This document shows, in pieces, positions 54,455-63,844 of a stretch of 64,000 bases of DNA. The first letter of the stretch is position 1; each line of letters begins with the position of its first letter. This DNA is from Hyphomicrobium album. Its GTDB lineage: Bacteria > Pseudomonadota > Alphaproteobacteria > Rhizobiales > Hyphomicrobiaceae. The stretch covers positions 1,364,001 through 1,428,000 of the forward strand of contig NZ_WMBQ01000001.1 of assembly GCF_009708035.1 (NCBI RefSeq). The letters are read 5' to 3'. Made by a program: the position numbers and the translations under genes. Below the pieces are notes generated by a model. That model made no database searches, was not told the DNA's origin, and was given only the letters and a program-made list of their open reading frames with translations.

Positions 54455-56074
54455 TCAGAGCAACGTCCACTGGTGCGCCGCGACTGCCCAAACGAAAATG
54501 ACGGCATTCGACGCCGCATGCGCCAGGATCGCGTCCGACAGCCGGTTGGTGCGGTAGACGAGGAGCGCATAAAGCGCGCCGGCAATCGCCGCCTCCATCC
54601 AGCGCTGATGCGTCAAGCCGAACAGCAGCGACGTGAGGACGAACGACAGCCAGGTAAAATGGCCAGGGGCGATGCGTTCGAAATCGCGCGAGATCAGGAT
54701 CCGCTGCAGGTAGCCGCGAAACGCCAGCTCCTCGGCCACTGGCACGAGCATCACGGTGCCGATGCCACGACAGACAAGCCAGAGTGCCGCGAGCCATGCC
54801 GGCAGCGTCGCGATCCATGCCGCAAGTTCAGTTCCACCGTCGTTGCCCGGATCGGTCAGCACCCAGGCCAGGCCGATGCCGGCGCCAACGGCGAGCGCGA
54901 CGGGCGAAAGCGCTATCGGCAATGACGCATATACGCCGCGAAAGTACCACACAGCGCCCCCAACCGCCGCGACCTTCAAGAAATAGAGCCAATGATCGTG
55001 CGGCGCGAAGAGCGAGGCGACGATGCTTGTCGCCATCAGGGCCATGAATGGCACGAGCAGCGCAAGCATCAGGCTATTTGCCGGTCGCGCAGCTGACACC
55101 AATCTCTTGGGCTCGGCGCGGAAAAATGGACACCAGATGGAGACCGCCATCAGGCCGATGGCGATGCCTAGGAAGGCGATCCATCCAGCCTGGGAATGGA
55201 ACCCGTCAAGCGCGACTTGGGGCGAAACGTGCCGGCCGACGCTTATCAGTAGGGCAATACGCAGTGCGTTCAACGTCCAAGACACTACGATGCCGATCAC
55301 GATGAGCAGCAGCGCATGCGGAAAGCGCAACTGGCGCCGCATTAGCCAGCAGTAAAAAGCCAGGAACGCCGTAACGAGGCCGATGCCCTCGTATCCCGAA
55401 CACTCCTTGAGGACACGGACATGAAAATCGCCGGCGCCGAGGATGCTGCGGCCGACATCGAGTAGGACGTCGGTTTCATAGAGGCTCAATATCCAATGCG
55501 CTGCATGGAGGGTCCAGCCGGCGAGACTGCTCCAGCTCTCCAACGCGAGCCTGCCGGCCACGATTAGGAGGATGCCGCTGATCGCCGCCGTTGCGATCTG
55601 CGTAGGCATATCGCGCACGAGTCCTCGCCAGAAACTGAGTGGTGCAGCGAGGGTGGCAAGCGACGAAGCAGTTGCAAGGAGCAAAAGACAATATAGGGCG
55701 AACCAGTGCCAGGGCGGGCTCGCGGACCGCGCCACCAGTTCGGAGAAAGCCACCGTAGCGGCGAGAAGCGCGGCGAACAGCGCGAGGTTAACGACGACGC
55801 TGGCACGCCAGTTGTAGTCCCGCATGGCCGAGGACCAGGCGTTCGCGATCCTCTCTCGCGTTGGCCATGCGATCAGCACCAGGACGCCGAGAGCGACGAG
55901 CGCAGCTTGGGCGGATGCCTTCGCGATGGTCACGGGATTGATCCATTCGGGAAGGCCGGTTGGGAAATTGAAGGCGTAGGAGGTCAGGAAGATCTCGACC
56001 AGGGTCAGCGCCCCGAATGCAACCAGCCGCCCACGGTTCGATTTTTCCCTGTGAACCACAGTCGCGTGTTGCAT
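54455..56074 (-). CDS. xrtE: Exosortase E fused to CPBP (CAAX) protease
   Basis: A 539-residue inner-membrane protein. The N-terminal two-thirds is an exosortase with its catalytic triad in place: C225 in KECSGYEGIG, R272 in NALRIALL and H293 in GFHSQAGWIAF. The C-terminal part (about 430-535) is a CPBP-type intramembrane protease with the conserved motifs EELAFRGY (E448, E449, R453), FGLTHQ (H489) and LAHAASNAV (H519, N523). This fusion is the hallmark of the exosortase E/protease, VPEID-CTERM system. Exosortases cleave sorting signals such as PEP-CTERM and are thought to transfer the protein to a surface anchor. The substrate candidate is the 62-residue protein at 53055-53243. The ribosome site is weak. 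Confidence 0.9.
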   Translation of the reverse strand: MQHATVVHREKSNRGRLVAFGALTLVEIFLTSYAFNFPTGLPEWINPVTIAKASAQAALVALGVLVLIAWPTRERIANAWSSAMRDYNWRASVVVNLALFAALLAATVAFSELVARSASPPWHWFALYCLLLLATASSLATLAAPLSFWRGLVRDMPTQIATAAISGILLIVAGRLALESWSSLAGWTLHAAHWILSLYETDVLLDVGRSILGAGDFHVRVLKECSGYEGIGLVTAFLAFYCWLMRRQLRFPHALLLIVIGIVVSWTLNALRIALLISVGRHVSPQVALDGFHSQAGWIAFLGIAIGLMAVSIWCPFFRAEPKRLVSAARPANSLMLALLVPFMALMATSIVASLFAPHDHWLYFLKVAAVGGAVWYFRGVYASLPIALSPVALAVGAGIGLAWVLTDPGNDGGTELAAWIATLPAWLAALWLVCRGIGTVMLVPVAEELAFRGYLQRILISRDFERIAPGHFTWLSFVLTSLLFGLTHQRWMEAAIAGALYALLVYRTNRLSDAILAHAASNAVIFVWAVAAHQWTLL

Positions 56075-56450
56075 GGTAAGCCGGTCTCGCCACTTAGCTT
56101 TTGGCCTCTAATGCGCCTCCCATGCGTGAGGCGAAAGCGCGCCAAAAGCAGAACGCTAAATCAAATGGGGTATAGGCCCCCCTTCCCTTCGCCTCGGATC
56201 CCTCGCAGGGCAGGCAAGGAAACAGGCGCGCGGGCATCAACGATCCTACTTGGAGGGCCACCTATCGGGCACTGAGCGTGAGCCCGGACGGCAGATCCCC
56301 GCACTTCAGAACAGCCCGGCCCGTACGCCAAAGTGCACAATTGCGCCGCGGCCACTCCAGGATGACGCTGCAGCATGTGCAGGACTTGCATCGTCACGGG
56401 CCCACGTGCGCGTGCTTGTCTTTTGAAAGCCACCCAGCCGAGCAAGTCGC
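56075..56450. other. Intergenic region between exosortase and polysaccharide genes
   Basis: About 375 bases separating the leftward exosortase gene from the rightward manC gene, so both promoters should lie here. A six-base inverted repeat (CGCCTC/GAGGCG near 56111-56130) is the only structure I noted. There is no convincing gene. Its length and the divergent layout would allow joint regulation of the exosortase and polysaccharide units. Confidence 0.4.
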
Positions 56451-57878
56451 ATGATCATCCCAGTAATATTGTCCGGCGGCACTGGCGCGCGGCTCTGGCC
56501 GTTGTCGCGTACCATGTACCCAAAGCAGTTCATTCGCTTCTTCGATGGCCAAAGCAGCTTGCTCGGAGCAACGTTGCGCCGGCTGGGGCATAAAGCGGAC
56601 TTCGCCGCACCGATCATTGTCTGCAACAGCGACCATCGCTTTCTTGTCCGCGAGGAGCTGACAGCTGGCGGCGTCGAAGCGCAGGCGATTCTGTTGGAGC
56701 CCGTGGCGCGAAACACTGCAGCGGCGGTCGCGGCCGCGGCGCTCGTGGCCGCGAGGCAGGGCAACGATGCTCTCCTCGCTATCCTCCCTACCGACCATTT
56801 GATTGGAGATACGACCGCCTTTTGCGATGCGTTGGTCCGGGCGACCGACCTCGCCCAACGCGGCAAGATCGTTCTGTTTGGCACCCCTCCCAGCGGGCCG
56901 CACACGGGCTACGGATATATCCGGCGCGGCAAAGCGCTCGAGGACGGCTGCTACGCGATCGAAGCCTTCTGTGAAAAGCCCGAACCGGAAACGGCGGCGC
57001 GCTTCGCTGCCGATCCTGCCTTTCTCTGGAACAGCGGAATTATCGTTGCCAAGGCGCGAACGCTCATCGAGGAGACGGAACACCTCGCACCCGCCGTGCT
57101 TAGTGCCGCTCGCGCCGCCGTCGCCGGCGCGACCGAAGATTTAGGCTTCCTGCGCCTCGATCCGACTGCATTTGCCAACTCTCCGACCGTGTCCATCGAC
57201 ACCTCGATCTTGGAGAAAACGAAGGCGGCCGTCGTCCTGCCAATCGGCTTTGCCTGGGGAGATGTCAGCTCCTGGTCGGCGCTGTGGGAGAGCTCCCCTC
57301 ACGATGCCGCGGGCAATGCCGTCGAAGGTGACGCGGTTCTCATCGACACCTGCGATTCCATAGTTCACAGCGACCGCTCCCTCGTCGCGACCATAGGTGT
57401 CGACAATCTGATCATAGTGGACACGCCGGACGCGCTGCTGGTCGCCGACAAGGCGCGCGCGCAGGACGTATCCAGTCTGGTCGCGCGTTTGAAGGATCTC
57501 AACCGCAAGGAACATGCGCAGCACCTGCGGAACTACCGGCCCTGGGGCTATTTCGAGACGCTGAGCTTAGGGCCGCGCTTTCAGGTGAAACTGCTGCACG
57601 TCAATCCGGGTGGCCGGCTGTCGATGCAAATGCACCATCATCGTTCCGAGCATTGGGTGGTCGTAAGCGGAACCGCCAAGGTGACGATCGGCGACTGCAC
57701 GAAACTGGTGCAGGAAAACGAGAGCGTCTACGTCATGTCGACGCAATGGCATCGGCTGGAGAACCCCGGCAAGGTCGACCTCGAACTGATCGAAGTACAG
57801 CTCGGCAGCTATCTGGGCGAAGACGACATCGTCCGCAGCGATGACATCTATCATCGTGCCGCTGACGAGACGCGCTAA
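56451..57878 (+). CDS. manC: Mannose-1-phosphate guanylyltransferase/mannose-6-phosphate isomerase
   Basis: A 475-residue bifunctional type II PMI/GMP protein that makes GDP-mannose for surface polysaccharides. The N-terminal nucleotidyltransferase has LSGGTGARLWPLSRTMYPKQ (8-27), LEPVARNTAAA and the FCEKPEP and WNSGIIV segments. The C-terminal cupin (isomerase) has RPWGYFE, the metal motif SMQMHHHRSEHWVVVSG and the QWHRLENPG close. It starts the polysaccharide cluster and is the only plain sugar-nucleotide gene in the visible part. Length is normal. Confidence 0.95.
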   Translation: MIIPVILSGGTGARLWPLSRTMYPKQFIRFFDGQSSLLGATLRRLGHKADFAAPIIVCNSDHRFLVREELTAGGVEAQAILLEPVARNTAAAVAAAALVAARQGNDALLAILPTDHLIGDTTAFCDALVRATDLAQRGKIVLFGTPPSGPHTGYGYIRRGKALEDGCYAIEAFCEKPEPETAARFAADPAFLWNSGIIVAKARTLIEETEHLAPAVLSAARAAVAGATEDLGFLRLDPTAFANSPTVSIDTSILEKTKAAVVLPIGFAWGDVSSWSALWESSPHDAAGNAVEGDAVLIDTCDSIVHSDRSLVATIGVDNLIIVDTPDALLVADKARAQDVSSLVARLKDLNRKEHAQHLRNYRPWGYFETLSLGPRFQVKLLHVNPGGRLSMQMHHHRSEHWVVVSGTAKVTIGDCTKLVQENESVYVMSTQWHRLENPGKVDLELIEVQLGSYLGEDDIVRSDDIYHRAADETR

Positions 57879-58028
57879 CTCCGGCGAAGCGTCACCTTCC
57901 CAGCAGACGCGACAGCAAGTGCCGGTTTCGTGGCGCCCGCAGAGGTAGCGCCTACCTCGTTTGGCGAGGTCCTCCGCCAGCAGCCCGCATGTTAGCTAGA
58001 TCGTGCAGGCTGAGGGGCAACACCGCTA

Positions 58029-58979
58029 GTGGCGACTTTACGAATGCTGTGGCACGCCAACGAATTGAGCGAGGACTCCAACCGCACACGGGCAGCAGAC
58101 GATGTGTGGGGTGCGGAGCTTGTCGATCAGTCACTGGCGACCGCGTGGTACCCCGCCGAATGGGCTAGCGTGACCGACGACGAGCTCGTCTTTCTGCTGC
58201 CTTCGCTTTGCAACTGGCCAACTGGCCGCCATGCCGAGCCGGCGCGGCGCGGCCCGATCGACTACTTGACCAGGACGCTCACCGCACGCGCCGATGCAGC
58301 CTCCCGTCTGATCGCGCGAAGGTCTGGTCTAACGGACCCTGCGGCTGCCGCCGAGATACACGACCGTCTCGTTGCCAGTGGCTTGTTGTCGAGCATCGAC
58401 GCGCATCGGCGCTCAACCACCCTACGAGATAGCCGCGCGCCCGCGCCCGGCCGTGACCAGGGTCGCCTGCCCGATTGGCTCATCGCTGAGTTGGTCGCCC
58501 TCGCCTACACAAACCGAATGCTGAGCGATGCGCTAGGGAGTGCCGCGCCTCAGGGCGTTGACGCACCGCTCATCGATTGGCCGCTGACTCTCGCCGACGT
58601 GGTCGTCGCCTCGATCAGCGCGCGACTGAACGGCGCCTATGTATACCCGGAGCACGGCTACGCGCACGAGCTGCTCGCCCTCGCAGCTCTCCTCGGTCAT
58701 CTGGTCGAAGGCCGCACCGCATATCTCCCACCGTCGATCGCAGGGACGCTTCTCGACATCCTCCGCGCCAAACCCTCTGCCGACGACCAGACGGCCGCTG
58801 TGCTCCGCGCCTACATCGAGTGGGCCGGCGGAGCCAATCGCTTGATGCTTTGGGCGCGGATCATAAACGCCACCGGAGTGGCCCGTCGCATCGCGCCGCG
58901 GGCGGCACTGGTGCCTCGTGCCTTGCGAGCTGCGTGGAATCCCCGTCTGCTACAGCGTCTAGACGCTCAATCGCTGTGA
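58029..58979 (+). CDS. Unrecognised protein in the polysaccharide cluster
   Basis: A 316-residue, probably soluble protein that starts at GTG 58029. It is rich in Ala, Leu and Arg and looks mostly helical; the C-terminal 150 residues (VVVASISARLNGAYVYPEHG, AALLGHLVEGRTAYLPPSIAG) suggest an alpha-helical domain. There is no signal peptide, no glycosyltransferase or Rossmann motif, and no cysteine cluster. The site GAGGGGC lies rather far (about 10 bases) upstream. It sits 150 bases after manC and 56 bases before an FkbM methyltransferase, so a role in polysaccharide assembly or in making its modified sugars is possible. I do not assign one. Confidence 0.7.
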   Translation: MATLRMLWHANELSEDSNRTRAADDVWGAELVDQSLATAWYPAEWASVTDDELVFLLPSLCNWPTGRHAEPARRGPIDYLTRTLTARADAASRLIARRSGLTDPAAAAEIHDRLVASGLLSSIDAHRRSTTLRDSRAPAPGRDQGRLPDWLIAELVALAYTNRMLSDALGSAAPQGVDAPLIDWPLTLADVVVASISARLNGAYVYPEHGYAHELLALAALLGHLVEGRTAYLPPSIAGTLLDILRAKPSADDQTAAVLRAYIEWAGGANRLMLWARIINATGVARRIAPRAALVPRALRAAWNPRLLQRLDAQSL

Positions 58980-59035
58980 CACGCCGGAACGTCCTCCTCA
59001 ATCGATAGCCCCATTCGAAGTTGGAGTAATTTCTG

Positions 59036-59899
59036 TTGCCCAGTCCGCTCCAGCACATTGAAGGGTTGATCAAGGCCGTTGGCGTTGTCTCGGCCTTGAA
59101 TATTCTCGCGCGACGTACTGCCGGTCTTGCGCGTCCAACTGCGGTTCGCCTGCGCGATGCCTCGCGCGACAAGGTGATGGTACGTCCGACACAGAGCGAC
59201 CTGTTTGCAGCCGCGCAGGTATTCGGCTGGGAGGACTATCAACTTAGCGGCAGGGTCATCGAACGCCTGAATGACTTGGCCAAGGCGTGGCGGGTGGCAG
59301 GCGACGTTCCTGTCATCATCGATGGCGGCGGCAACGTCGGTTATGCGTCTGTCTACTTTGCCAATAGGTTTCCTGAAGCGGTGGTTCTGGCCGTCGAACC
59401 TGACCCGGATAATTTTGCGATGCTTGTGCAAAATACTGCGCAGCACGAGAACATCAGGCCCGTGCATGGGGCGCTTTGGCAGGACGAGAGCGGGGTAGAC
59501 CTTAAACGCGAAACGTCGGGCGGCTGGTCTATAAGCACCGTTCCGAGCAGGAACAATGGGGGAATCCCCTCCTGGCGGATCGAGGAACTCTTACGTCAGG
59601 TGCCCCGGAGCCGCGTCTTGATTCTGAAGCTCGACATCGAGGGCTCGGAACGGCAGGTGTGCGACGCATCCCCTCAGACTATCCGCGCGGCGCCGTGCGT
59701 CATCGTGGAACCGCACGACTACGATCGCGTCGGAGGTGGGTGCCTCACGCCGCTCTTTCGGGCCATCTCCGGAAAGGAAGTCGACACTCTCGTTCAGGGA
59801 GACGTCCTGGTCTTCCTCGATTCGAGTTTGTCCTCGCCCGCAGGTAACCTGAAGACTCTGCCGGAGCGCGACACGATGTTGAGAGTCGTGTCCGCGTGA
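59036..59899 (+). CDS. FkbM-family methyltransferase
   Basis: A 287-residue SAM-dependent methyltransferase of the FkbM family, which often O-methylates sugars in surface polysaccharides or secondary metabolites. SAM motif I is VIIDGGGNVGYASVYFAN, with VLAVEPDPDNF as the acidic motif and LILKLDIEGSERQV as the family block. The start is TTG 59036 with TTGGAG about 10 bases upstream; there is no nearby ATG that keeps the N-terminus. It follows the unknown gene by 56 bases, so they are likely cotranscribed. Confidence 0.88.
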   Translation: MPSPLQHIEGLIKAVGVVSALNILARRTAGLARPTAVRLRDASRDKVMVRPTQSDLFAAAQVFGWEDYQLSGRVIERLNDLAKAWRVAGDVPVIIDGGGNVGYASVYFANRFPEAVVLAVEPDPDNFAMLVQNTAQHENIRPVHGALWQDESGVDLKRETSGGWSISTVPSRNNGGIPSWRIEELLRQVPRSRVLILKLDIEGSERQVCDASPQTIRAAPCVIVEPHDYDRVGGGCLTPLFRAISGKEVDTLVQGDVLVFLDSSLSSPAGNLKTLPERDTMLRVVSA

Positions 59900-59920
59900 T
59901 TGAGGCTAACCTTCGCGCTT

Positions 59921-60679
59921 CTACTCAGCTGGGGCCGCTTGCGGCTTCTGCGCCAAACACATCAGTGTCCAACCGAGCCACGTGTTTTCCTGCAATCGCT
60001 TGACCGCTCGGCCAATTTGACCCAGACCGACCGTCGCCATCGCACTGTGCAGCTTGCTTGAGTTGATGACCCGTAGAACGCCCCTGTTGCACTGGGGCGT
60101 GAGGGAGAAGAGGGACCGGATTTCGAGCTCAGCGCCGATAAGACCTGCCAGCTCGTGTCTGTCCACCCATAGTCTGATCTGTCCAGGTTTCGGGTTCGGG
60201 ATGTCGTTGCGCTCAAGCTGCGGGCGGTTCTGCGTTGCGAGCATCAAGAACCCACCAGGCCGTAGCAGAGAGCTCATCTTCCGGATGAAGGCGGGCTGGT
60301 CAGCGACGTGCGACAGCACTTCTAAAGACACAACCACGTCGTAGCCTGAGCTCTCGAAGTCGAGCGACATGAAATCGCCCGCTATGAACTTCACGTCCGG
60401 CAAACGCTTAGCTGCGCGCTGCAGGACCTCGTTCGACAGGTCGGTAGCGGTCAGCGAGCCGTATCTCGTCAAGCTGCCGCAAAGCCATCCTGCCCCGCAT
60501 CCGACCTCGAGAATCTTAAGATCGCGTCGGCCCATTCCCTCGAGCCAGCCGACGATCACGTCTCGCTGATCGACGGATACCTGAGCGATCGCCGCTTCAC
60601 GCCCCTCGGCATTCCACCGATTCCAAAATTCGACCTGCGCATTCAGGGGAGCATCGCGTAGTTGCTCGGCATTCAGCAT
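59921..60679 (-). CDS. Class I SAM-dependent methyltransferase (UbiG-like)
   Basis: A 252-residue methyltransferase. Motif I is ILEVGCGAGWLCGSLTRYG, followed by LTATDLSNEVLQRA, the DFMSLDFESSGYDVVVSLEV block and LLRPGGFLMLATQNRP. The pattern is that of Methyltransf_11/UbiG-like enzymes seen in many polysaccharide clusters. The start at 60679 (MLNAEQLRD) has AGAAGG 8 bases upstream; a frame from 60742 adds 21 residues. It is transcribed against its neighbours, convergent with the FkbM gene and divergent from the epimerase. The acceptor is unknown. Confidence 0.88.
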   Translation of the reverse strand: MLNAEQLRDAPLNAQVEFWNRWNAEGREAAIAQVSVDQRDVIVGWLEGMGRRDLKILEVGCGAGWLCGSLTRYGSLTATDLSNEVLQRAAKRLPDVKFIAGDFMSLDFESSGYDVVVSLEVLSHVADQPAFIRKMSSLLRPGGFLMLATQNRPQLERNDIPNPKPGQIRLWVDRHELAGLIGAELEIRSLFSLTPQCNRGVLRVINSSKLHSAMATVGLGQIGRAVKRLQENTWLGWTLMCLAQKPQAAPAE

Positions 60680-60911
60680 GGCATCACCTTCTCGCCGGAG
60701 CCTCGCTTTTACACATTCTTTGAAATTCGCACCGGGATGCAAAAAGTCGTACTCAGCGGCGCCCGAACCCCGGATACGCCGTAAGTGGTAGGTGCCCAGC
60801 GCAGGCGCCCGGGTGCTATTTGACCTAATTCGTTGCTAGGCAGATCGCAGCGGACGCATGCAATGTGCACCCGAAAGCCAAGTACAGTCAGGCAACGGCG
60901 GAGTTCGCATA

Positions 60912-61955
60912 GTGAAGGTCTTACTCACGGGACATCGTGGTTACATCGGCAGCGTCATGGCGCCGATGCTCCTCGAGGCGGGGCACAGCGTCGTAGGCTG
61001 TGACAGCGATCTATACCGCCGCTGCACCTTCGATGCGGGCGGAGAGATGGCCGATGTTCCGAGCCTCATCAAGGATGTCCGCGATCTGGAGAAAGGTGAC
61101 CTAAAGGGCGTCGATGCGGTCATCCATCTCGCTGCCCTTTCCAATGACCCGCTCGGCAACCTGAACGCCGATCTGACTCACAGCATCAACCACCGCGCCA
61201 GCGTCCGCTTGGCTAAGCTTGCCAAGCAGGCGGGCGTCGCGCGCTTCCTGCTCGCTTCCTCGTGCAGCAACTACGGACAAGCCGGCGACGAACTCGTCAC
61301 CGAGGAGGCGGAGCTCAACCCGGTCACCGCATATGGCGAATCGAAGGTGCAAGCCGAGCGGGGCATTGCACCACTGGCGGATGACAATTTCTGCCCGGTC
61401 TATCTGCGGCCGGCGACTGCATATGGCCTGTCGCCGCGCATCCGTTTCGACATTGTTCTCAACAACCTCGTCGCCTGGGCCGTTACGACAGGGCGGATCT
61501 ACCTCAAGTCGGATGGCTCGCCGTGGCGCCCCATCGTCCACATCGAGGACATCTCACGCGCCTTCATCGCTGCGCTCGCCGCACCGCGAGACAAGGTGTT
61601 CAACGAGGCTTTCAACGTGGGCAGCACCGACCAGAATTATCGCATCCGTGACATTGCAGGCATCGTTGCCGACGTCGTCCCGGGTTGCCGGTTGGACTTC
61701 GCCGAGAATGCCGGACCGGATACGCGCTGTTATCGCGTCAGCTTCGAGAAGATCCAGCGGGCGCTTCCGGCGTTCAAGCCGCACTGGAATGCGCGAATGG
61801 GCGCCGAACAGCTCTACGAGGCGTATCGGCGTTCCGGCGTCACACTCGAAGAGTTCGAAGGGCCGCGCTATCAGCGCATCGGCCACATAAGGAAGCTGAT
61901 GGCGGACGGCGTCATAGATGAATCGTTGAGGCACATTGGACGTGCTGCGGCCTGA
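60912..61955 (+). CDS. NAD-dependent sugar epimerase/dehydratase
   Basis: A 347-residue extended short-chain dehydrogenase. The NAD-binding motif is [10 protein letters not shown] right after the start, followed by [21 protein letters not shown] (catalytic Ser) and [10 protein letters not shown] (YxxxK). Such proteins act on nucleoside-diphosphate sugars as 4-epimerases, reductases or dehydratases; the exact reaction cannot be read from sequence. I chose GTG 60912, which has GGAG 9 bases upstream and starts just before the Rossmann motif; ATG 60858 would add 18 residues. It overlaps the start of the next gene by 20 bases. Confidence 0.88.
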   Translation: MKVLLTGHRGYIGSVMAPMLLEAGHSVVGCDSDLYRRCTFDAGGEMADVPSLIKDVRDLEKGDLKGVDAVIHLAALSNDPLGNLNADLTHSINHRASVRLAKLAKQAGVARFLLASSCSNYGQAGDELVTEEAELNPVTAYGESKVQAERGIAPLADDNFCPVYLRPATAYGLSPRIRFDIVLNNLVAWAVTTGRIYLKSDGSPWRPIVHIEDISRAFIAALAAPRDKVFNEAFNVGSTDQNYRIRDIAGIVADVVPGCRLDFAENAGPDTRCYRVSFEKIQRALPAFKPHWNARMGAEQLYEAYRRSGVTLEEFEGPRYQRIGHIRKLMADGVIDESLRHIGRAAA

Positions 61956-63321
61956 TCCGAGCGATCGCGACTGCGCCAGCACCGCGGCGCACGCGCCGAA
62001 GCCACACGTGACAGCTTCGCCTGTCGCGGAGGGTGGGCTCGGCAAGCGCATGTATGCGCTCGTCGAAGCCTTGTATCCAATATGCCGAAGCATCACCGGC
62101 AGTGGCGTGCGCCAGTCGCTGGCCCTTATCGGCAAGCACATCCCGATTAAGGTCACCGAAGTGCGTTCGGGCACGAAGGTCTTCGATTGGGTCGTGCCCC
62201 GCGAATGGAACATCACCGACGCGTACATCGCCAATGCCAGCGGCGAACGCGTGCACGAGTTTCGCGACTCCAATCTGCACGTGCTGAACTACAGCATCCC
62301 GGTGCGCAAGGTCCTGCCGCTGGAGACGCTCAGGTCGCATATCTACACGCTGCCGGATCAGCCGGATCTGGTGCCCTACCGGACCTCCTACTACGAGGAA
62401 CGTTGGGGCTTCTGCATGAGCCAGCATGCACTGGACGCGCTGCCGCCCGGTGATTACACCGCCGTCGTAGAGTCCACGCTCGAAAACGGGAGTCTTACCT
62501 ACGGCGAATGCGTCTTGCCCGGAGAGAGCGACGACGAAGTTCTTCTCTCGGCGCACATCTGCCATCCGTCCCTTGCCAATGACAACTGCTCGGGGCTTGC
62601 CCTCCTGACACTGCTCGCCGAGGAGCTAGCGCAGCGTCGGCGGCGATACACCTACCGCTTCCTGTTTGCGCCAGGCACGATCGGCGCGATCACTTGGCTC
62701 GCCCTCAACGAAGAGCGCGTCGGTCGCATCAAGCATGGGCTCGTGGTTTCCTGCGTCGGCGACGGCGGCGGCCCGACGTACAAAAAAAGTCGTCGCGGCG
62801 ACGCGCTTATCGACCGCGCGATGATGCATGTCCTCAAGCAGAATGCCGCCGCGCCAGTCGTGCGCGACTTCAGCCCCTATGGTTATGACGAGCGACAGTA
62901 TTGCTCGCCGGGGTTCAACCTTCCGGTCGGATTGTTCCAGCGAAGCGAGCACGGAACCTTTCCCGAGTATCACACCTCAGCCGATGGTCTCGGGTTGGTC
63001 GCGCCGGAGCATCTTGAGCACTCCTATCAGCTCGTGCGCACGGCGATCGACATCCTCGAGCGCGACCGCTTGATGATAAACGCGCAGCCGAAGTGCGAGC
63101 CTGCGCTCGGCGCCCGCGGCCTTTACGCGACGGTGGGAGGCGACAAGAACGCGGCGCAGAGCAACATGGCGATGTTATGGGTGCTAAACTTCAGCGATGG
63201 TGAGCATTCGCTGCTCGACATCGCCGAACGGGCCGACTTGCCTTTCGCAACGATCTGGCAAGCGGCGGAGCGGCTGAGAGGCGCCGCACTGCTCAGGGAA
63301 CGGGAGCCGTCTCGCGGCTAG
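61936..63321 (+). CDS. DUF4910/DUF2172 aminopeptidase-like protein
   Basis: A protein of up to 461 residues of the DUF4910/DUF2172 aminopeptidase-like superfamily (M28-related), often found beside sugar-epimerase and methyltransferase genes in surface-polysaccharide clusters. Probable zinc-site residues lie in [18 protein letters not shown] and in [15 protein letters not shown] winged-helix-like C-terminus ([20 protein letters not shown] onward) follows. Its real substrate is unknown. The start is uncertain: TTG 61936 or GTG 61942, both inside the upstream epimerase gene, and the conserved region begins near [15 protein letters not shown]. The 3' end overlaps the convergent rfbC gene by 29 bases. 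Confidence 0.82.
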   Translation: MDVLRPDPSDRDCASTAAHAPKPHVTASPVAEGGLGKRMYALVEALYPICRSITGSGVRQSLALIGKHIPIKVTEVRSGTKVFDWVVPREWNITDAYIANASGERVHEFRDSNLHVLNYSIPVRKVLPLETLRSHIYTLPDQPDLVPYRTSYYEERWGFCMSQHALDALPPGDYTAVVESTLENGSLTYGECVLPGESDDEVLLSAHICHPSLANDNCSGLALLTLLAEELAQRRRRYTYRFLFAPGTIGAITWLALNEERVGRIKHGLVVSCVGDGGGPTYKKSRRGDALIDRAMMHVLKQNAAAPVVRDFSPYGYDERQYCSPGFNLPVGLFQRSEHGTFPEYHTSADGLGLVAPEHLEHSYQLVRTAIDILERDRLMINAQPKCEPALGARGLYATVGGDKNAAQSNMAMLWVLNFSDGEHSLLDIAERADLPFATIWQAAERLRGAALLREREPSRG

Positions 63322-63844
63322 TCAACGGCGCCCACGATAAATCGCGCTCCGAGATGGCCGTAACGGGAAGCGGCCACTCGATGCCAATCGCTGGATCGTC
63401 GTAGGGGACGCCCGTCGAGACTGCCGGCTCGTAATACGACGAGATGAGATAGTTGACGCCCGCGTCGTTGCTGAGCGCTTGGAATCCGTGCGCGAAGCCG
63501 GTCGGGATGTAGAGTTGTCGCCCGTTCTCTGCGGACAGCTCGAATGCTTGCCACTGGCGGTATGTTCTCGACGCCCGTCGCAAGTCGACGATGACGTCCC
63601 ATACGGCGCCCGAATAACAGCTCACGAGCTTGACCTCGGCGTGCGGCGGCAATTGGTAGTGCATGCCGCGCAGCGTTCCTGCTTTGGCCGACAGCGAACG
63701 ACTGTGTTGAACGAATGCCGTCTCCAGCCCGCGCTGCTTGAACTCGCGGTGGCAGAAGGTGCGGGCAAAGTATCCGCGATGATCGTGAACGCGCTCAGGT
63801 TCAATGAGCCAGGCGTCGCAAAACTTCGTCTCGAGGAATCGCAT
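63293..63844 (-). CDS. rfbC: dTDP-4-dehydrorhamnose 3,5-epimerase family protein
   Basis: A 183-residue RmlC/RfbC-type cupin epimerase. Catalytic residues can be matched: H62 in LRGMHYQLPP, Y132 in NYLISSYYEP and D168 in ISERDLSW, with the family block LYIPTGFAHGFQALS. It should convert dTDP-4-keto-6-deoxyglucose to the L-rhamnose precursor or act on a similar keto-sugar. No rmlA, rmlB or rmlD is in the window, so the true substrate may be another sugar. It is convergent with the DUF4910 gene, and 156 bases of unassigned sequence follow to the window end. Confidence 0.9.
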   Translation of the reverse strand: MRFLETKFCDAWLIEPERVHDHRGYFARTFCHREFKQRGLETAFVQHSRSLSAKAGTLRGMHYQLPPHAEVKLVSCYSGAVWDVIVDLRRASRTYRQWQAFELSAENGRQLYIPTGFAHGFQALSNDAGVNYLISSYYEPAVSTGVPYDDPAIGIEWPLPVTAISERDLSWAPLTSRETAPVP

